A stretch of DNA of 64,000 nucleotides from Kutzneria sp. CA-103260 (GTDB taxonomy: Bacteria; Actinomycetota; Actinomycetes; Mycobacteriales; Pseudonocardiaceae): the NCBI RefSeq assembly GCF_018263855.1, contig NZ_CP073318.1:4216001-4280000 (forward strand), read 5' to 3'. Below, piece by piece: positions 42,529 through 51,549 of the stretch. The translations under genes and the position numbers were made by a program. Numbering within the stretch: the first letter of the stretch is position 1; every line of letters starts with the position of its first letter. The notes below the pieces were generated by a model. It was not told where the DNA came from, searched no databases, and saw only the letters and a list, made by a program, of their open reading frames with translations.

Positions 42529-43929
42529 TCACGGTAACCCTGGCGAGGCTCTTGCACCCGGCAAGCGCGCCACGAACCTGGCTCCGGCATCACTGTCCTC
42601 GACACGGAGCGAGCCGCCGTGCCGGACCGCGATGTCCCGGGCCAGCGTCAGCCCCAGCCCGGAACCGCCGGCATCGCGGGCCCGTGCGTCGTCCATTCGC
42701 ACAAACCGGTCGAACACGCGTTCCCGATCACCAACGGGAACACCGGGACCGTCATCCACCACCTCCATCACCACTTCACTGCCGACGGACAACCGCACCG
42801 TGACAGTCGACGCGGCATGCCGCACGGCGTTGTCGAGCAGGTTGCGCAGCATCCGCTCCAACTGCACGAGCTCGCCGTGAACCAGCGCCGGCCCGTCCAC
42901 AACGGACCGCACGACCGGGCCGGCGCCCATCGACCGCTCGGCGACCTGCTCCGCGACCACGTCAGCCAGGTCAACAAGTTCGGCCGGCGGGGAAGCGTCC
43001 TCAACGGCCAGTTGCAGCAGATCGGCAGTGATCCGCTGAAGCCGTTGCACGTCGAGCAGCGAGCGTTCGGCGACGGACGGCCAGTCGGCGCGGTTGGGGT
43101 GCGCCAGCGCCACCTCCAGCCCGGTGCGGAGGCTGGCGAGCGGGCTGCGCAACTCGTGGCTGGCATCGGCGACGAAGCGTTCCTGCTGCTCGTGCGCCCG
43201 CTGGAGTCGGTCGAGCGTGTCGTTCGTGGTCGAGGCGAGCCGGGCGATCTCGTCCCGGGACGGCGGCACCGGCACTCGCCGGTCGAGCCGACTGCCGCTG
43301 ACCCCCGACAACTCCCGCCGGATCGCCTCCACCGAACGCAGCGTCCGCTGCAGGGCGAACCACGCCACGAGGGCGGCGATCAGCACCGCCAGCGGAACGA
43401 AGAACGCCATCGTGTCATCGAACAGCCGCAGGGTGCTCACCGTGTTCCACGGCAGCACGAACAGGTACACCGTGAGCCGATTTCCCCTTGTGTCGTTGAC
43501 AACCCGCCCCAGCACACTGTAGGTGCGGAACTCCCGCCACTGTGGATGCTCGGCCGAGCACAGTGTCACGTCGACGGTCGTGCGCCACTCCGCCGGCGCC
43601 GCAGCGGGGGCGGGCGGCGGTGGTGTCCACTGTGGATGCAGATGGGTGATGCTGTCACTGGTCACGATCGCCTGCCCGGCGCCGTCGACCACGACGTACA
43701 TCGCGTCGCCGCTCAACCCGACCGACTTGTCGCCACCGGGCAGACCATGCCGGTAGGCCAACACCAGCTGGTCCAGCTGTCCACTGGCCGCGTTGGTGTC
43801 GTCATTGGACAGCCGCTGGTCCACGAACGACCGGATGCCCAGCCAGCCGAGCGTGAAGATGAGCCCGCACACCAGGAAGGTGGCCAGGGTCGTGCTGCGC
43901 CGGACCGAAGCCGGCCACCATCTACTCAT
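42529..43929 (-). CDS. Membrane sensor histidine kinase
   Basis: 466 residues. Membrane segment 1 near residues 14-32, a 130-residue extracellular sensor part rich in proline (TPPPPAPAAAPAEW), segment 2 near 175-195 (MAFFVPLAVLIAALVAWF). A HAMP domain follows, then H-box DASHELRSPLASLRTGLEVAL, N-box MLRNLLDNAVRHA, and G-boxes DDGPGVP and GSGLGLTLARD. EnvZ/CseC/TcrY-like. Its start overlaps the response regulator stop by 8 bases; the LigD-type gene follows 4 bases after its stop. It most likely governs the divergent ABC exporter through its regulator. Confidence 0.9.
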   Translation of the reverse strand: MSRWWPASVRRSTTLATFLVCGLIFTLGWLGIRSFVDQRLSNDDTNAASGQLDQLVLAYRHGLPGGDKSVGLSGDAMYVVVDGAGQAIVTSDSITHLHPQWTPPPPAPAAAPAEWRTTVDVTLCSAEHPQWREFRTYSVLGRVVNDTRGNRLTVYLFVLPWNTVSTLRLFDDTMAFFVPLAVLIAALVAWFALQRTLRSVEAIRRELSGVSGSRLDRRVPVPPSRDEIARLASTTNDTLDRLQRAHEQQERFVADASHELRSPLASLRTGLEVALAHPNRADWPSVAERSLLDVQRLQRITADLLQLAVEDASPPAELVDLADVVAEQVAERSMGAGPVVRSVVDGPALVHGELVQLERMLRNLLDNAVRHAASTVTVRLSVGSEVVMEVVDDGPGVPVGDRERVFDRFVRMDDARARDAGGSGLGLTLARDIAVRHGGSLRVEDSDAGARFVARLPGARASPGLP

Positions 43930-44596
43930 CGTCCACCAACCGGTAGCCGATGCCCCGCACGGTCGTGATGGTGCGCCGCCCGAACGGGGCGTCGAGCTTG
44001 CGCCGCAACGCGCTCACGTACACCTCCACGATGTTCGGGTCGCCGCGGTAGGCCATGTCCCACACCTGCTCCAGGATCTCGTGCTTGGCGACCACTTGTC
44101 CGCCGTGGCGCAGCAGGCATTCCAGCACGGCGAACTCCTTCGAGGTCAGCGTCACCGGCTGGCCCGCGCGCCGGACCACGCGCTTGGCTGGATCCAGCGC
44201 CAGGTCGCCGAACGACAGCACGGCCGAGGCGCCGGCCCGGCCGCGCCGGGTCAGGGCCCGCAGCCGGGCCTTGAGCACGACGTACGAGAACGGCTTGCTG
44301 AGGAAGTCGTCGGCGCCGGTGTCGAGCGCCTCGGCCTCGTCGTACTCGCCGTTCTTGGCCGTGAGCATGAGAATCGGCGTCGTCACGCCGAGCTCCCGCA
44401 GCGCCTGGCACACCTTGTACCCGTTCAGCCGGGGCAGCATGATGTCCAGCACGATCGCCTGATACCACTGTTGCTGCCCGAGCTCGAGCCCCTCCATGCC
44501 GTCGTGCGCGAGATCGACGGCATAGCCCTCCGCCTCCAGTCCCCACTGGAGCGACTCGGCCAGCCGCCTCTCATCCTCCACGACGAGTACTCGCAT
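43922..44596 (-). CDS. OmpR/PhoB-family response regulator
   Basis: 224 residues. Receiver: VLVVEDERRLAESL (acidic pair), IVLDIMLPRLNGYKV (phospho-Asp), MLTAKN, and Lys in FLSKPFSYVVL. Winged-helix effector: LTSKEFAVLECLLRHGGQVV and NIVEVYVSALRRKLDAPFG ending RTITTVRGIGYRL. Cotranscribed with the kinase at 42529. Three TTCAG repeats about one helix turn apart lie immediately upstream of its start, in the promoter shared with the ABC exporter, which fits tandem OmpR-type binding and autoregulation. Confidence 0.92.
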   Translation of the reverse strand: MRVLVVEDERRLAESLQWGLEAEGYAVDLAHDGMEGLELGQQQWYQAIVLDIMLPRLNGYKVCQALRELGVTTPILMLTAKNGEYDEAEALDTGADDFLSKPFSYVVLKARLRALTRRGRAGASAVLSFGDLALDPAKRVVRRAGQPVTLTSKEFAVLECLLRHGGQVVAKHEILEQVWDMAYRGDPNIVEVYVSALRRKLDAPFGRRTITTVRGIGYRLVDDE

Positions 44597-44627
44597 GCCT
44601 CGATCCTCCCAGATGCTCCGGACAGAC

Positions 44628-44665
44628 CCTGAAGCGAACTTCAGGTTGCTTCAGCGGCCGTTCAG
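44628..44665. promoter_or_regulatory. Tandem TTCAG repeats and palindrome, likely response-regulator operator
   Basis: CCTGAAG-CGAA-CTTCAGG (44628-44645) is a perfect 7-bp inverted repeat; TTCAG recurs at 44640, 44650 and 44661, i.e. every 10-11 bases on one face of the helix. The site lies between the divergent OmpR-type regulator and ABC exporter genes. Confidence 0.7.
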
Positions 44666-44715
44666 CCTCGACCCGGCACGATCGCCGGGACAGCGCGACG
44701 AGCGAGGAGAGCACA

Positions 44716-45447
44716 GTGGACAGTCCCATGGCGGCCGAGGTGACCGATGTGGTGAAGGTGTACGGCCGCGGCGAGACCGCCGTACGCGCGCTCGACCACG
44801 TGTCCGTCGGTTTCCCGGCCCGCCGGTTCACCGCGATCATGGGCCCGTCCGGCTCCGGCAAGTCCACGCTCATGCACTGCCTGGCCGGTCTGGACACCGT
44901 GGACGCCGGCCGGGTGCGGATCGGCCGGCACGAGGTGACAGGTCTGTCCGACGCCGCCTTGACCCGGCTGCGCCGCGACCATGTGGGTTTCGTGTTCCAG
45001 TCGTTCAACCTGCTGCCGACGCTGACCGCCGAGGAGAACATCCTCCTGGGACTGCGTCTCGCGGGTCGGCGACCGGACCGACAGTGGTTCGACACCGTGG
45101 TCGACGCGCTGGGATTACGCGCGCGGCTGGGACACAAGCCCGGTGAGCTGTCGGGCGGCCAGCAGCAGCGCGTGGCGTGCGCGCGGGCGCTGGTGGGCCG
45201 GCCGGACGTGGTGTTCGCCGACGAGCCGACCGGCAATCTCGACTCGCGCTCCGGCGCCGAGGTGCTGGACTTCCTGCGCACATCCGTGCGCGAACTGGGG
45301 CAGAGCGTCGTGATGGTGACCCACGATCCCGTCGCCGCCTCCTACACCGACCACGGCGTGCTACTCGCGGACGGCCGCATCGCCGCGCATCTCCAGCGGC
45401 CGACCGCCGACACCGTGCTGTCCGCGCTGACCACCCTGGGGGCGTGA
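44716..45447 (+). CDS. ABC transporter ATP-binding protein (MacB/LolD-like)
   Basis: 243 residues. Walker A GPSGSGKST, Q-loop FVFQSFNLLPTLTAEEN, signature LSGGQQQRVACARAL, Walker B VVFADEPTGNLDS and H-loop MVTHD are all intact. The FNLLPTLTAEEN and EPTGNLD wording is that of the MacB/LolD/FtsE group. The GTG start at 44716 follows GAGGAG by 7 bases. Its stop overlaps the ATG of the permease gene (TGATG). With the permease it forms an exporter probably controlled by the divergent two-component system. Confidence 0.92.
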   Translation: MDSPMAAEVTDVVKVYGRGETAVRALDHVSVGFPARRFTAIMGPSGSGKSTLMHCLAGLDTVDAGRVRIGRHEVTGLSDAALTRLRRDHVGFVFQSFNLLPTLTAEENILLGLRLAGRRPDRQWFDTVVDALGLRARLGHKPGELSGGQQQRVACARALVGRPDVVFADEPTGNLDSRSGAEVLDFLRTSVRELGQSVVMVTHDPVAASYTDHGVLLADGRIAAHLQRPTADTVLSALTTLGA

Positions 45448-47909
45448 TGCTGCGTACCGTTCTCGCCGGCCTGAAGGCGCGGCCGACCCGGCTGCTGTTG
45501 TCCGCGCTCGCCATCGCGCTCGGCGTGGCGTTCGTGTCCGGGTCGCTGATCCTCGCCGACGCCGTCCACGCCGGCGTGCGCGCGGCCGTCGCGTACCAGC
45601 TGCGCGGCGTGGACGCGGACATCACCATGCGGCGCGGAGATCTGGACGACTCCGTCCTGAGCCAGGTCCGCCGGCTGCCGGGGGTCGCCACGGCCGAGGG
45701 GCGCACGGTGATCAGTGCCCCGTTGCTCAAGGACGGCCACGCGCGGGACGCGGGCGCGATGGCGCTGCCCGCGGACGAACAGCTGCGGCCGTTCGACGTC
45801 GCCGCTGGGCGGCTGCCCGACAAGGCTGACGAGGTCGCGACGGCGACCGAGGTCGGCTACTCGCCCGGCCAGCGGGTGACCGTGTTCGACCAGGACGGCA
45901 AGCAGCACCAGTACGCCGTGGTCGGCACCTTCAGCCGACCGACCGATGCCGGCATCGGCGCCCCGCAACTGGTGCTCATGGCGGACGCGGTTCGCCAACT
46001 CGCGCCGCGGCAGGGATACGGCGAGATCGTGGTCCGCGCGGCGCCCGGTGTGGACGCCCGGCAGCTCGGCGACACCATCGCGCAAACCATCCGTGGCGTT
46101 GAGGTGGCGACCGGCGATCAAGCCGCCGCTGAACTACTGAGCAACGCCGCCTCGGACTCGGCCCGCCTGACCAAGTTCTTCACGGCGTTCGCCACGCTGG
46201 CCATGGTGGTTGCCGGCCTGGTGATCGTGAACTCGTTCACCATCCTGGTCACGCAACGGGCCCGCGAGTTGGCGCTGCTGCGGTGCGTCGGGGCCGGCCG
46301 GTCGCAGGTGTTCGTCAGCGTGCTGATCGAAGCCGTTGTGGTGGGAGCCGTCGCCTCCGTGGTGGGCCTGTTCGCCGGACTCGGTGTCGCCGCCGCGTTG
46401 CAGGTCGGGAATCCGGCTGGCGTGCACGTGCCGCTCACCGTCAGGACAGCCATCGAGTCCGTGGCGATCGGCGTGTTGGTGACAGCGCTGGCCGCGGCGG
46501 TGCCGGCGCGGGCGGCAACCCGGGTTGCGCCGGTGGAGGCGCTGCGCACGCCGATCGAGGGCAAGTCAGACCGGGCCGGCATAGTGCGCGCCGCAGCAGC
46601 CGTGGCAGCGCTGGCAGTGGGCGTCGGGGCGGGTGTGCTGTCACTGTCCACCGATATGGACACCGGCGCGGCGTTGGCCGTCGTCGCCATGGTGGCACTG
46701 CTCGTGGCGGCGCTGGCGATCGGCCCGATGCTCGTGGGCCCGGTGGTCCGCACGTTGAGCGGGCTGTTCGCCCCGGTGCTGGGACAGCCCGCGAAGTTGG
46801 CGGCGCTCAATGCCGACCGTAACCCGAAGCGCACCGCCGCGAGCGCCGCCACGCTCACCATTGGGCTGGCTGTGGTGACGCTGGTGACGACGGTCGCGGC
46901 CGGGGTCGAGGCCGGGCAGAGCCGTGGCGTCGACCAACAGCTGGCCGCGGACTTCACTGTGACGACTGCCGTTGCCACCCGGCCGTTGCCCGACAACCTG
47001 GCGGCCACGCTCGCCCGCGTGCCCGGAGTGGCTGCCACCGCGGAACGAGTGTCGTTCTCCGGTGTCCTCGGCTCGCACGGCGCCTACGGCATGACCGCCA
47101 TCAGCGGCGACGCCGTCGGCAGCCTGGTGCGCCCGGTGGTGCTGTCCGGCCGGCTCGACCACCTCGGGCCGGGCGAGATCGCCGTGAGCAAGCAACTCGC
47201 CACCGAGACCGGGCTCAGCGTCGGGGACACCGTGGACGCCAAGGTGCCGCTGCATGTGGTCGCCGTCTACGACAGTGTCAACGCCCCCGGCGTCGATCTC
47301 GGCCTGGCCCTGGTCGATCTCGCGCAGCGGCCCGCCATCACGTTGGCCGGCGGCGCCGGCTACGACGAGAGCCTGCTGGTCAAGCTGGCGTCGGGCGTGG
47401 ACGCCGACCAGGTGCGACCGTCACTGGAACACGCGCTGTCCGCGGAACCGCTGGCACAACTGAACAGCACCGCCGAGATCAAGGACCAGATGACCACGCC
47501 GCTGCGTGGCACTCTCAACCTGCTGTGGGCGCTGACCGCGCTGGCGGTGGTGATCGCCTTCGCCGGCATCGCCAACACGCTGTCGCTGTCGGTGCTGGAA
47601 CGGACCCGGGAGTCCGCCCTGCTGCGGGCACTCGGCCTGACCAGGGGCGGTCTGGGGGCCACCGTCATGACCGAATCGGTGTTCGTCGCACTGCTCGGCG
47701 CGGCGTGCGGCCTGCTCGTCGGCGTGGTGTCCGCGTGGTTGCTCACTCGCGTCGCCTCCACCGACGCCGAGCCCGTGCTGTTCACGCTGCCGTGGCCCCG
47801 GCTGGGCGTCCTGCTGGCCGCCGCCGTTCTGGCCGCTCCCCTCGCGGCGTTGCTGCCTGCCCGCCGCGCATCCCGCCAGTCACTCACTGCCGCGATGGCC
47901 GACCAGTGA
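45447..47909 (+). CDS. FtsX/MacB-type ABC transporter permease
   Basis: 820 residues with two FtsX-like halves. An N-terminal membrane helix (LLLSALAIALGVAFVSGSLIL) is followed by an extracellular MacB-PCD-like domain; three helices come near residues 245-370 (LAMVVAGLVIVNSFTILVTQ), further helices near 385-440, a second extracellular domain, and three final helices (ALTALAVVIAFAGIANTLSL to the end). This is the long actinobacterial permease type that exports lipids, peptides or antimicrobials or senses them. The last 26 bases overlap the convergent hydratase gene. Confidence 0.9.
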   Translation: MLRTVLAGLKARPTRLLLSALAIALGVAFVSGSLILADAVHAGVRAAVAYQLRGVDADITMRRGDLDDSVLSQVRRLPGVATAEGRTVISAPLLKDGHARDAGAMALPADEQLRPFDVAAGRLPDKADEVATATEVGYSPGQRVTVFDQDGKQHQYAVVGTFSRPTDAGIGAPQLVLMADAVRQLAPRQGYGEIVVRAAPGVDARQLGDTIAQTIRGVEVATGDQAAAELLSNAASDSARLTKFFTAFATLAMVVAGLVIVNSFTILVTQRARELALLRCVGAGRSQVFVSVLIEAVVVGAVASVVGLFAGLGVAAALQVGNPAGVHVPLTVRTAIESVAIGVLVTALAAAVPARAATRVAPVEALRTPIEGKSDRAGIVRAAAAVAALAVGVGAGVLSLSTDMDTGAALAVVAMVALLVAALAIGPMLVGPVVRTLSGLFAPVLGQPAKLAALNADRNPKRTAASAATLTIGLAVVTLVTTVAAGVEAGQSRGVDQQLAADFTVTTAVATRPLPDNLAATLARVPGVAATAERVSFSGVLGSHGAYGMTAISGDAVGSLVRPVVLSGRLDHLGPGEIAVSKQLATETGLSVGDTVDAKVPLHVVAVYDSVNAPGVDLGLALVDLAQRPAITLAGGAGYDESLLVKLASGVDADQVRPSLEHALSAEPLAQLNSTAEIKDQMTTPLRGTLNLLWALTALAVVIAFAGIANTLSLSVLERTRESALLRALGLTRGGLGATVMTESVFVALLGAACGLLVGVVSAWLLTRVASTDAEPVLFTLPWPRLGVLLAAAVLAAPLAALLPARRASRQSLTAAMADQ

Positions 47910-48888
47910 CGGCCTTCAGACGCGGATACACACGGAGGGCGTTGTGCTCGTAAACCTTGGCCCGCTCCACTTCGGACAGTGGTGCCGCGTCCACATAGCG
48001 ACGGGTGTCGTCGAAGTGGTGGCCGGTCCGGCTGTCCACGCCGCGGACGGCGCCCAGCGTCTCCGAGCCGAACAGCACGGCGTCCGCGCCGATCACCTGG
48101 AACAGCAGGTCGATGCCGGGCTGGTGGTAGACGCAGGTGTCGAAGGAGACGTTGGTCAGCACATGGTGGGCCGGGTCCGGACGGCCCAGCATGTCGGCGA
48201 GCCCACGGTAGCGGCCCCAGTGGTACGGGACCGCGCCGCCGCCGTGCGGGATCACCAGCCGCAACTCGGGCAGGTCAGCGAACAGGTCGCCCTGCACGAG
48301 CTGCATGAAAGCAGTGGTGTCGGCGTTGAGGTAATGAGCGCCGGTGGCGTGGAACGCCCGGTTCACGGACGCGGACACGTGCACCATCGCCGGCACGTCC
48401 AGCTCGATCATCGCCTCGTAGAAGGGGTACCAGCCACGGTCGGTGAGTGGCGACGCGGTCCAGTGGCCGCCGCTCGGGTCGGGGTTCAGGTTGCAGCCGA
48501 CAAAACCCAACTCCTCGACGCAGCGCCGAAGTTCGCCGATGGACCGGTCGATCGGCACGCCCGGCGACTGTGGGAGCTGACCCACGCCGACGAACCGGTC
48601 GGGGTGGAGCGTGACGACGCGGTGGATCAGGTCGTTGCACGCCCGTGCCCAGGCGGCGCTGGTCGACTCGTCGCCGAGGTGGTGGGCCATGGCGGAGGCG
48701 CGTGGCGAGAAGATGGTCAGGTCGATGCCGCGTTCGTCCATGAGCCGCAACTGTTCCCGCACGGACTCGCGGATCTCGTCGTCGGTGATGGTCGGGTACG
48801 TCTGCGTGTCGCGGGCGAGCTGGCGTTCCCGCCACGTGGTGTGGGCGGCGGGCGCGGTGGTGTAGTGGCCGTGGCAGTCGATGATCAC
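47884..48888 (-). CDS. 4-oxalomesaconate hydratase, LigJ type (amidohydrolase fold)
   Basis: 334 residues. MIIDCHGHYTTAPAAHTTWR is the LigJ-like start with the metal-binding HGH; VHVSASVNRAFHATGAHYLN, VIPHGGGAVPYHWGRYRG and LFGSETLGAVRGVD carry further metal and substrate residues of this ACMSD-related group. It would add water to 4-oxalomesaconate to give 4-carboxy-4-hydroxy-2-oxoadipate. The neighbours supply the tautomerase and the aldolase of the same route. Its start overlaps the stop of the transporter gene by 4 bases. Confidence 0.87.
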   Translation of the reverse strand: MIIDCHGHYTTAPAAHTTWRERQLARDTQTYPTITDDEIRESVREQLRLMDERGIDLTIFSPRASAMAHHLGDESTSAAWARACNDLIHRVVTLHPDRFVGVGQLPQSPGVPIDRSIGELRRCVEELGFVGCNLNPDPSGGHWTASPLTDRGWYPFYEAMIELDVPAMVHVSASVNRAFHATGAHYLNADTTAFMQLVQGDLFADLPELRLVIPHGGGAVPYHWGRYRGLADMLGRPDPAHHVLTNVSFDTCVYHQPGIDLLFQVIGADAVLFGSETLGAVRGVDSRTGHHFDDTRRYVDAAPLSEVERAKVYEHNALRVYPRLKAVTGRPSRQ

Positions 48889-50309
48889 GGGGACAGCTCC
48901 TCCAGTGCGCGATTACGGGTGCGAGGCGTGAACTGAGCCAACACCGCGGCGACAACCAGGAAGCTCGACACCAGCAGCAGTGCCGGCAGCGGGGCGAGCA
49001 GCGGCACCAGCGGGGCGACGACCAGCACGCCGGTCGCGCCGCCGAGCACGCCGATGCCGTCGACCAGGCCGAAGCCGGCGGACCGGATCCGGGTCGGGAA
49101 GCTCTCCGCGGACAGCGCGAACGTCGGCGGCACCCATACGTTGAAGCCGAAGAACACCAGGAAGGAGCCCGCCAGCGCCCAACCGATGTCAGTGCCGAGC
49201 AAGGCAATGATCACGGCCCCGAGCACGGTCATCGCCGCGCCCACCGGCAGCCAGTACCGACGTTCCAGCACCTCTGAATACCGGGCGGAGAACAAGCCCT
49301 GCACAAAAAAGCCGACGCCGCCGGCGGCGGAGATCATGCCGGCGACCGGCGGCGTGAAGTGCAAGCTGGTGAGCACAACCGTGGAACCGGTGGAATAGGA
49401 GAAGACCGTGGCATAACCCGTGAACCACATGGCGATCAGCAGCAGCGCACGGCGTCGGTAGCGCGGGTCGACGAACAGCTCGCGGTAGGCGTGCCGGGCA
49501 TGCTCGACCGGTGGCGGCACCGTGGACGGATCGGGCTCGGGCAACGGCGCCTTGGCCCTCGCCTCCAGTCTGGTCATGACGGCGTCGGCGTCACCGATCC
49601 GGCCGTGCTCGACCAGCCAGCGCGGTGATTCCGGCAGTCGTAACGTCGCCGCGACGGCGAGCGCGCCCAGGAAAACCGCCACCCAGTGGATCCAGCGCCA
49701 GCCGTTGGCCAGTCCGAAGGCGACCGGCATGCCCTCGGGGAACGGGGCCGCCTGCGTGGTGAGCATCAACCCCAGTCCGATGCCGACCATCGCGCCGAGC
49801 GTGCACAACACGAAGGTCGTCGCGGTGTAGCGGGCCCGGGCCCCGTGCGGGGCGAGTTCGCCGATGTAGGTGTTGCCGACAGCGAGCACCGCGCCCATGG
49901 CGATGCCGGTGACGGCCCGGCCGGTCGTGAAGGTGGCGTAGTCACCGGCAACCGCGGCGATCAGCGAGCCCAGGGCCGCGAAGCCGACCGAGGCCGCCAG
50001 CACCGGCCGTCGGCCGAGGCGATCGGACAGCGGGGCTACCACCAGGCAGCCGAGCACGTAGCCGGCGAGGTAGGCACAGACCGGCAGCGGCAGCCAGGAC
50101 TGCGCGTTCACGGGAGCGCAGCCGTCGACGATCTGGCCGCAGGTCTGGAGAAAGGAGACGTTGATGTCGAAGTTGCAGTAGAAGATCACGAACATCGCCA
50201 GGCCGACAATGCCGGTGGCCGCGTAGCTCACGGTCCGTCGCGGCAACCGATCCAGCCTGGCCAGCACGGCCGCACGGTCCCTCGTCGACACTTGCGCGCT
50301 GCTGGACAT
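48885..50309 (-). CDS. MFS transporter, aromatic acid:H+ symporter-like
   Basis: 474 residues with 12 predicted membrane segments. GYVLGCLVVAPLSDRLGRRPVL is the MFS loop 2-3 signature (GxLxDRxGRR), and ESPRWLVEHGR follows helix 6 as in sugar/aromatic-acid porters. The second-half counterpart is SARYSEVLERRYWLPVG. The adjacency and 4-bp overlap with the LigJ-type hydratase make an aromatic acid such as gallate or protocatechuate the best guess for the substrate. It is divergent from the GntR regulator across a nested palindrome. Confidence 0.87.
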   Translation of the reverse strand: MSSSAQVSTRDRAAVLARLDRLPRRTVSYAATGIVGLAMFVIFYCNFDINVSFLQTCGQIVDGCAPVNAQSWLPLPVCAYLAGYVLGCLVVAPLSDRLGRRPVLAASVGFAALGSLIAAVAGDYATFTTGRAVTGIAMGAVLAVGNTYIGELAPHGARARYTATTFVLCTLGAMVGIGLGLMLTTQAAPFPEGMPVAFGLANGWRWIHWVAVFLGALAVAATLRLPESPRWLVEHGRIGDADAVMTRLEARAKAPLPEPDPSTVPPPVEHARHAYRELFVDPRYRRRALLLIAMWFTGYATVFSYSTGSTVVLTSLHFTPPVAGMISAAGGVGFFVQGLFSARYSEVLERRYWLPVGAAMTVLGAVIIALLGTDIGWALAGSFLVFFGFNVWVPPTFALSAESFPTRIRSAGFGLVDGIGVLGGATGVLVVAPLVPLLAPLPALLLVSSFLVVAAVLAQFTPRTRNRALEELSP

Positions 50310-50520
50310 GAACCCTCCCTCGGTCTGTGTTTCCCGAGTTGCTGAGCAGGCCCGTCTCGGCGGGTGGGCCCGCTACGCCGGGCATGGCTGCTTTCTCGGC
50401 CGGAGCCGCCGCATCACCGCGCTTCGCTTGGCTTGCGGCTGAGCGGGACCCCGGACCAGCGGGCGTGCCCACTTCCTCAGGGGCGATGGGCCAGAACGGT
50501 AGCTCCGTGGACGCGATCGT

Positions 50521-50557
50521 CACAAGAGTTGTCGACAGGATTGTTGACAATCTTGTG
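50521..50557. promoter_or_regulatory. Nested palindromes, likely GntR operator
   Basis: CACAAGA (50521-50527) pairs with TCTTGTG (50551-50557); inside are TGTCGACA (50530-50537) and GATTGT-TG-ACAATC (50539-50552). The site lies 40 bases before the GntR gene in the promoter shared with the transporter-hydratase operon. Confidence 0.72.
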
Positions 50558-50596
50558 TGAGATGCTTAGCGTCCGATGCCCAGGAAGGGAGCCGCC

Positions 50597-51547
50597 ATGT
50601 CGAGCGCGCCGCGAAAGAACGAGGCCGAGGGGCGGGCGGCAGCGCCACGGCGGTCAGGCCGGGCTTCGAGCACGGCCGGGGCCACCACGCGGCAGTCGGC
50701 CAAGGCAACCGCAACGGCAGCAGGGCACGACAGCACGCGAACCGGAGCAGCAGCGCGACGTAAGAACAAGAGCGCGGCCGGCAGCCAGGCCGCCGAGGCT
50801 GCACCACGTGCCGGCGAGGCCCGCGAGCAAGCCGGCATCGGGACACCGCGGACCAACGAAGCCAGTGGGCCTCCCCAGGGTGGCGTGCCACGGACAAACG
50901 AGGTCGCGCCGCACGAGGGAGAGGCCGGCAAGCAGGCCGCGATGGCGGCGTTGCGGGCGGCGCTGATAGCCGGGGATGTGGTGCCGGGGCAGCGGCTGGT
51001 CGAGGCGGAGCTGGCGGAGACGTTCAGGGTGACCAGGGCCAGTGTGCGAGCGGCGCTGATCGACCTGACGGCTGAAGGGCTGGTCGAGCGGATCCCCAAT
51101 CGGGGTGCGCGGGTTCGGGTGGTCACCGTCGCGGAGGCGGTGGCGATCACGGAATGCCGCATGGTGCTGGAAGGTCTGTGCGCGGCGAAGGCGGCGGAGA
51201 AGGCCACCGACGACCAGATCGAGGCGCTGGTGCAGGTCGGCGAACAGATGCGGGCAGCGGTCGCGGACGGGGAGCCGATGAAGTACTCGGCGCTGAACCG
51301 GGAGCTGCATCGGATGGTGCGGGAGATCGCGGACCAGCCGGTGGCCGGCGAGCTGCTGGAACGTCTGCACGGGCAGCTGGTGCGGCACCAGTTCCGGCTG
51401 GCGATGCGGGACGGGCGCACCCATGTGTCACTGCCGGAGCACCTGGCGATCATCGACGCGATCGCCCAGCACAACCCGGATGCCGCCGAGTGGGCCGCCC
51501 GAGAGCATCTGCGCAGCGTGATCACGGCGCTCAAGGAGACGGAGTAG
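50597..51547 (+). CDS. GntR-family regulator (FadR C-terminal type) with long low-complexity N-terminus
   Basis: 316 residues. The winged helix begins only near residue 115 (AMAALRAALIAGDVVPGQRLVEAELAETFRVTRASVRAALIDLTAEGLVERIPNRG-type, read in parts), followed by the FCD ligand domain (ITECRMVLEGLCAAKAAEKA; HREL-like NRELHRMVREIA; EHLAIIDAI). The first 110 residues are rich in Ala, Gly, Arg and Lys and contain three related PR(K/T)NE(A/V) segments. The ATG at 50597 has AAGGGAG upstream. It begins the catabolic operon: the aldolase gene starts 2 bases after its stop. Likely a repressor relieved by a pathway intermediate. Confidence 0.87.
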   Translation: MSSAPRKNEAEGRAAAPRRSGRASSTAGATTRQSAKATATAAGHDSTRTGAAARRKNKSAAGSQAAEAAPRAGEAREQAGIGTPRTNEASGPPQGGVPRTNEVAPHEGEAGKQAAMAALRAALIAGDVVPGQRLVEAELAETFRVTRASVRAALIDLTAEGLVERIPNRGARVRVVTVAEAVAITECRMVLEGLCAAKAAEKATDDQIEALVQVGEQMRAAVADGEPMKYSALNRELHRMVREIADQPVAGELLERLHGQLVRHQFRLAMRDGRTHVSLPEHLAIIDAIAQHNPDAAEWAAREHLRSVITALKETE

Positions 51548-51549
51548 GC

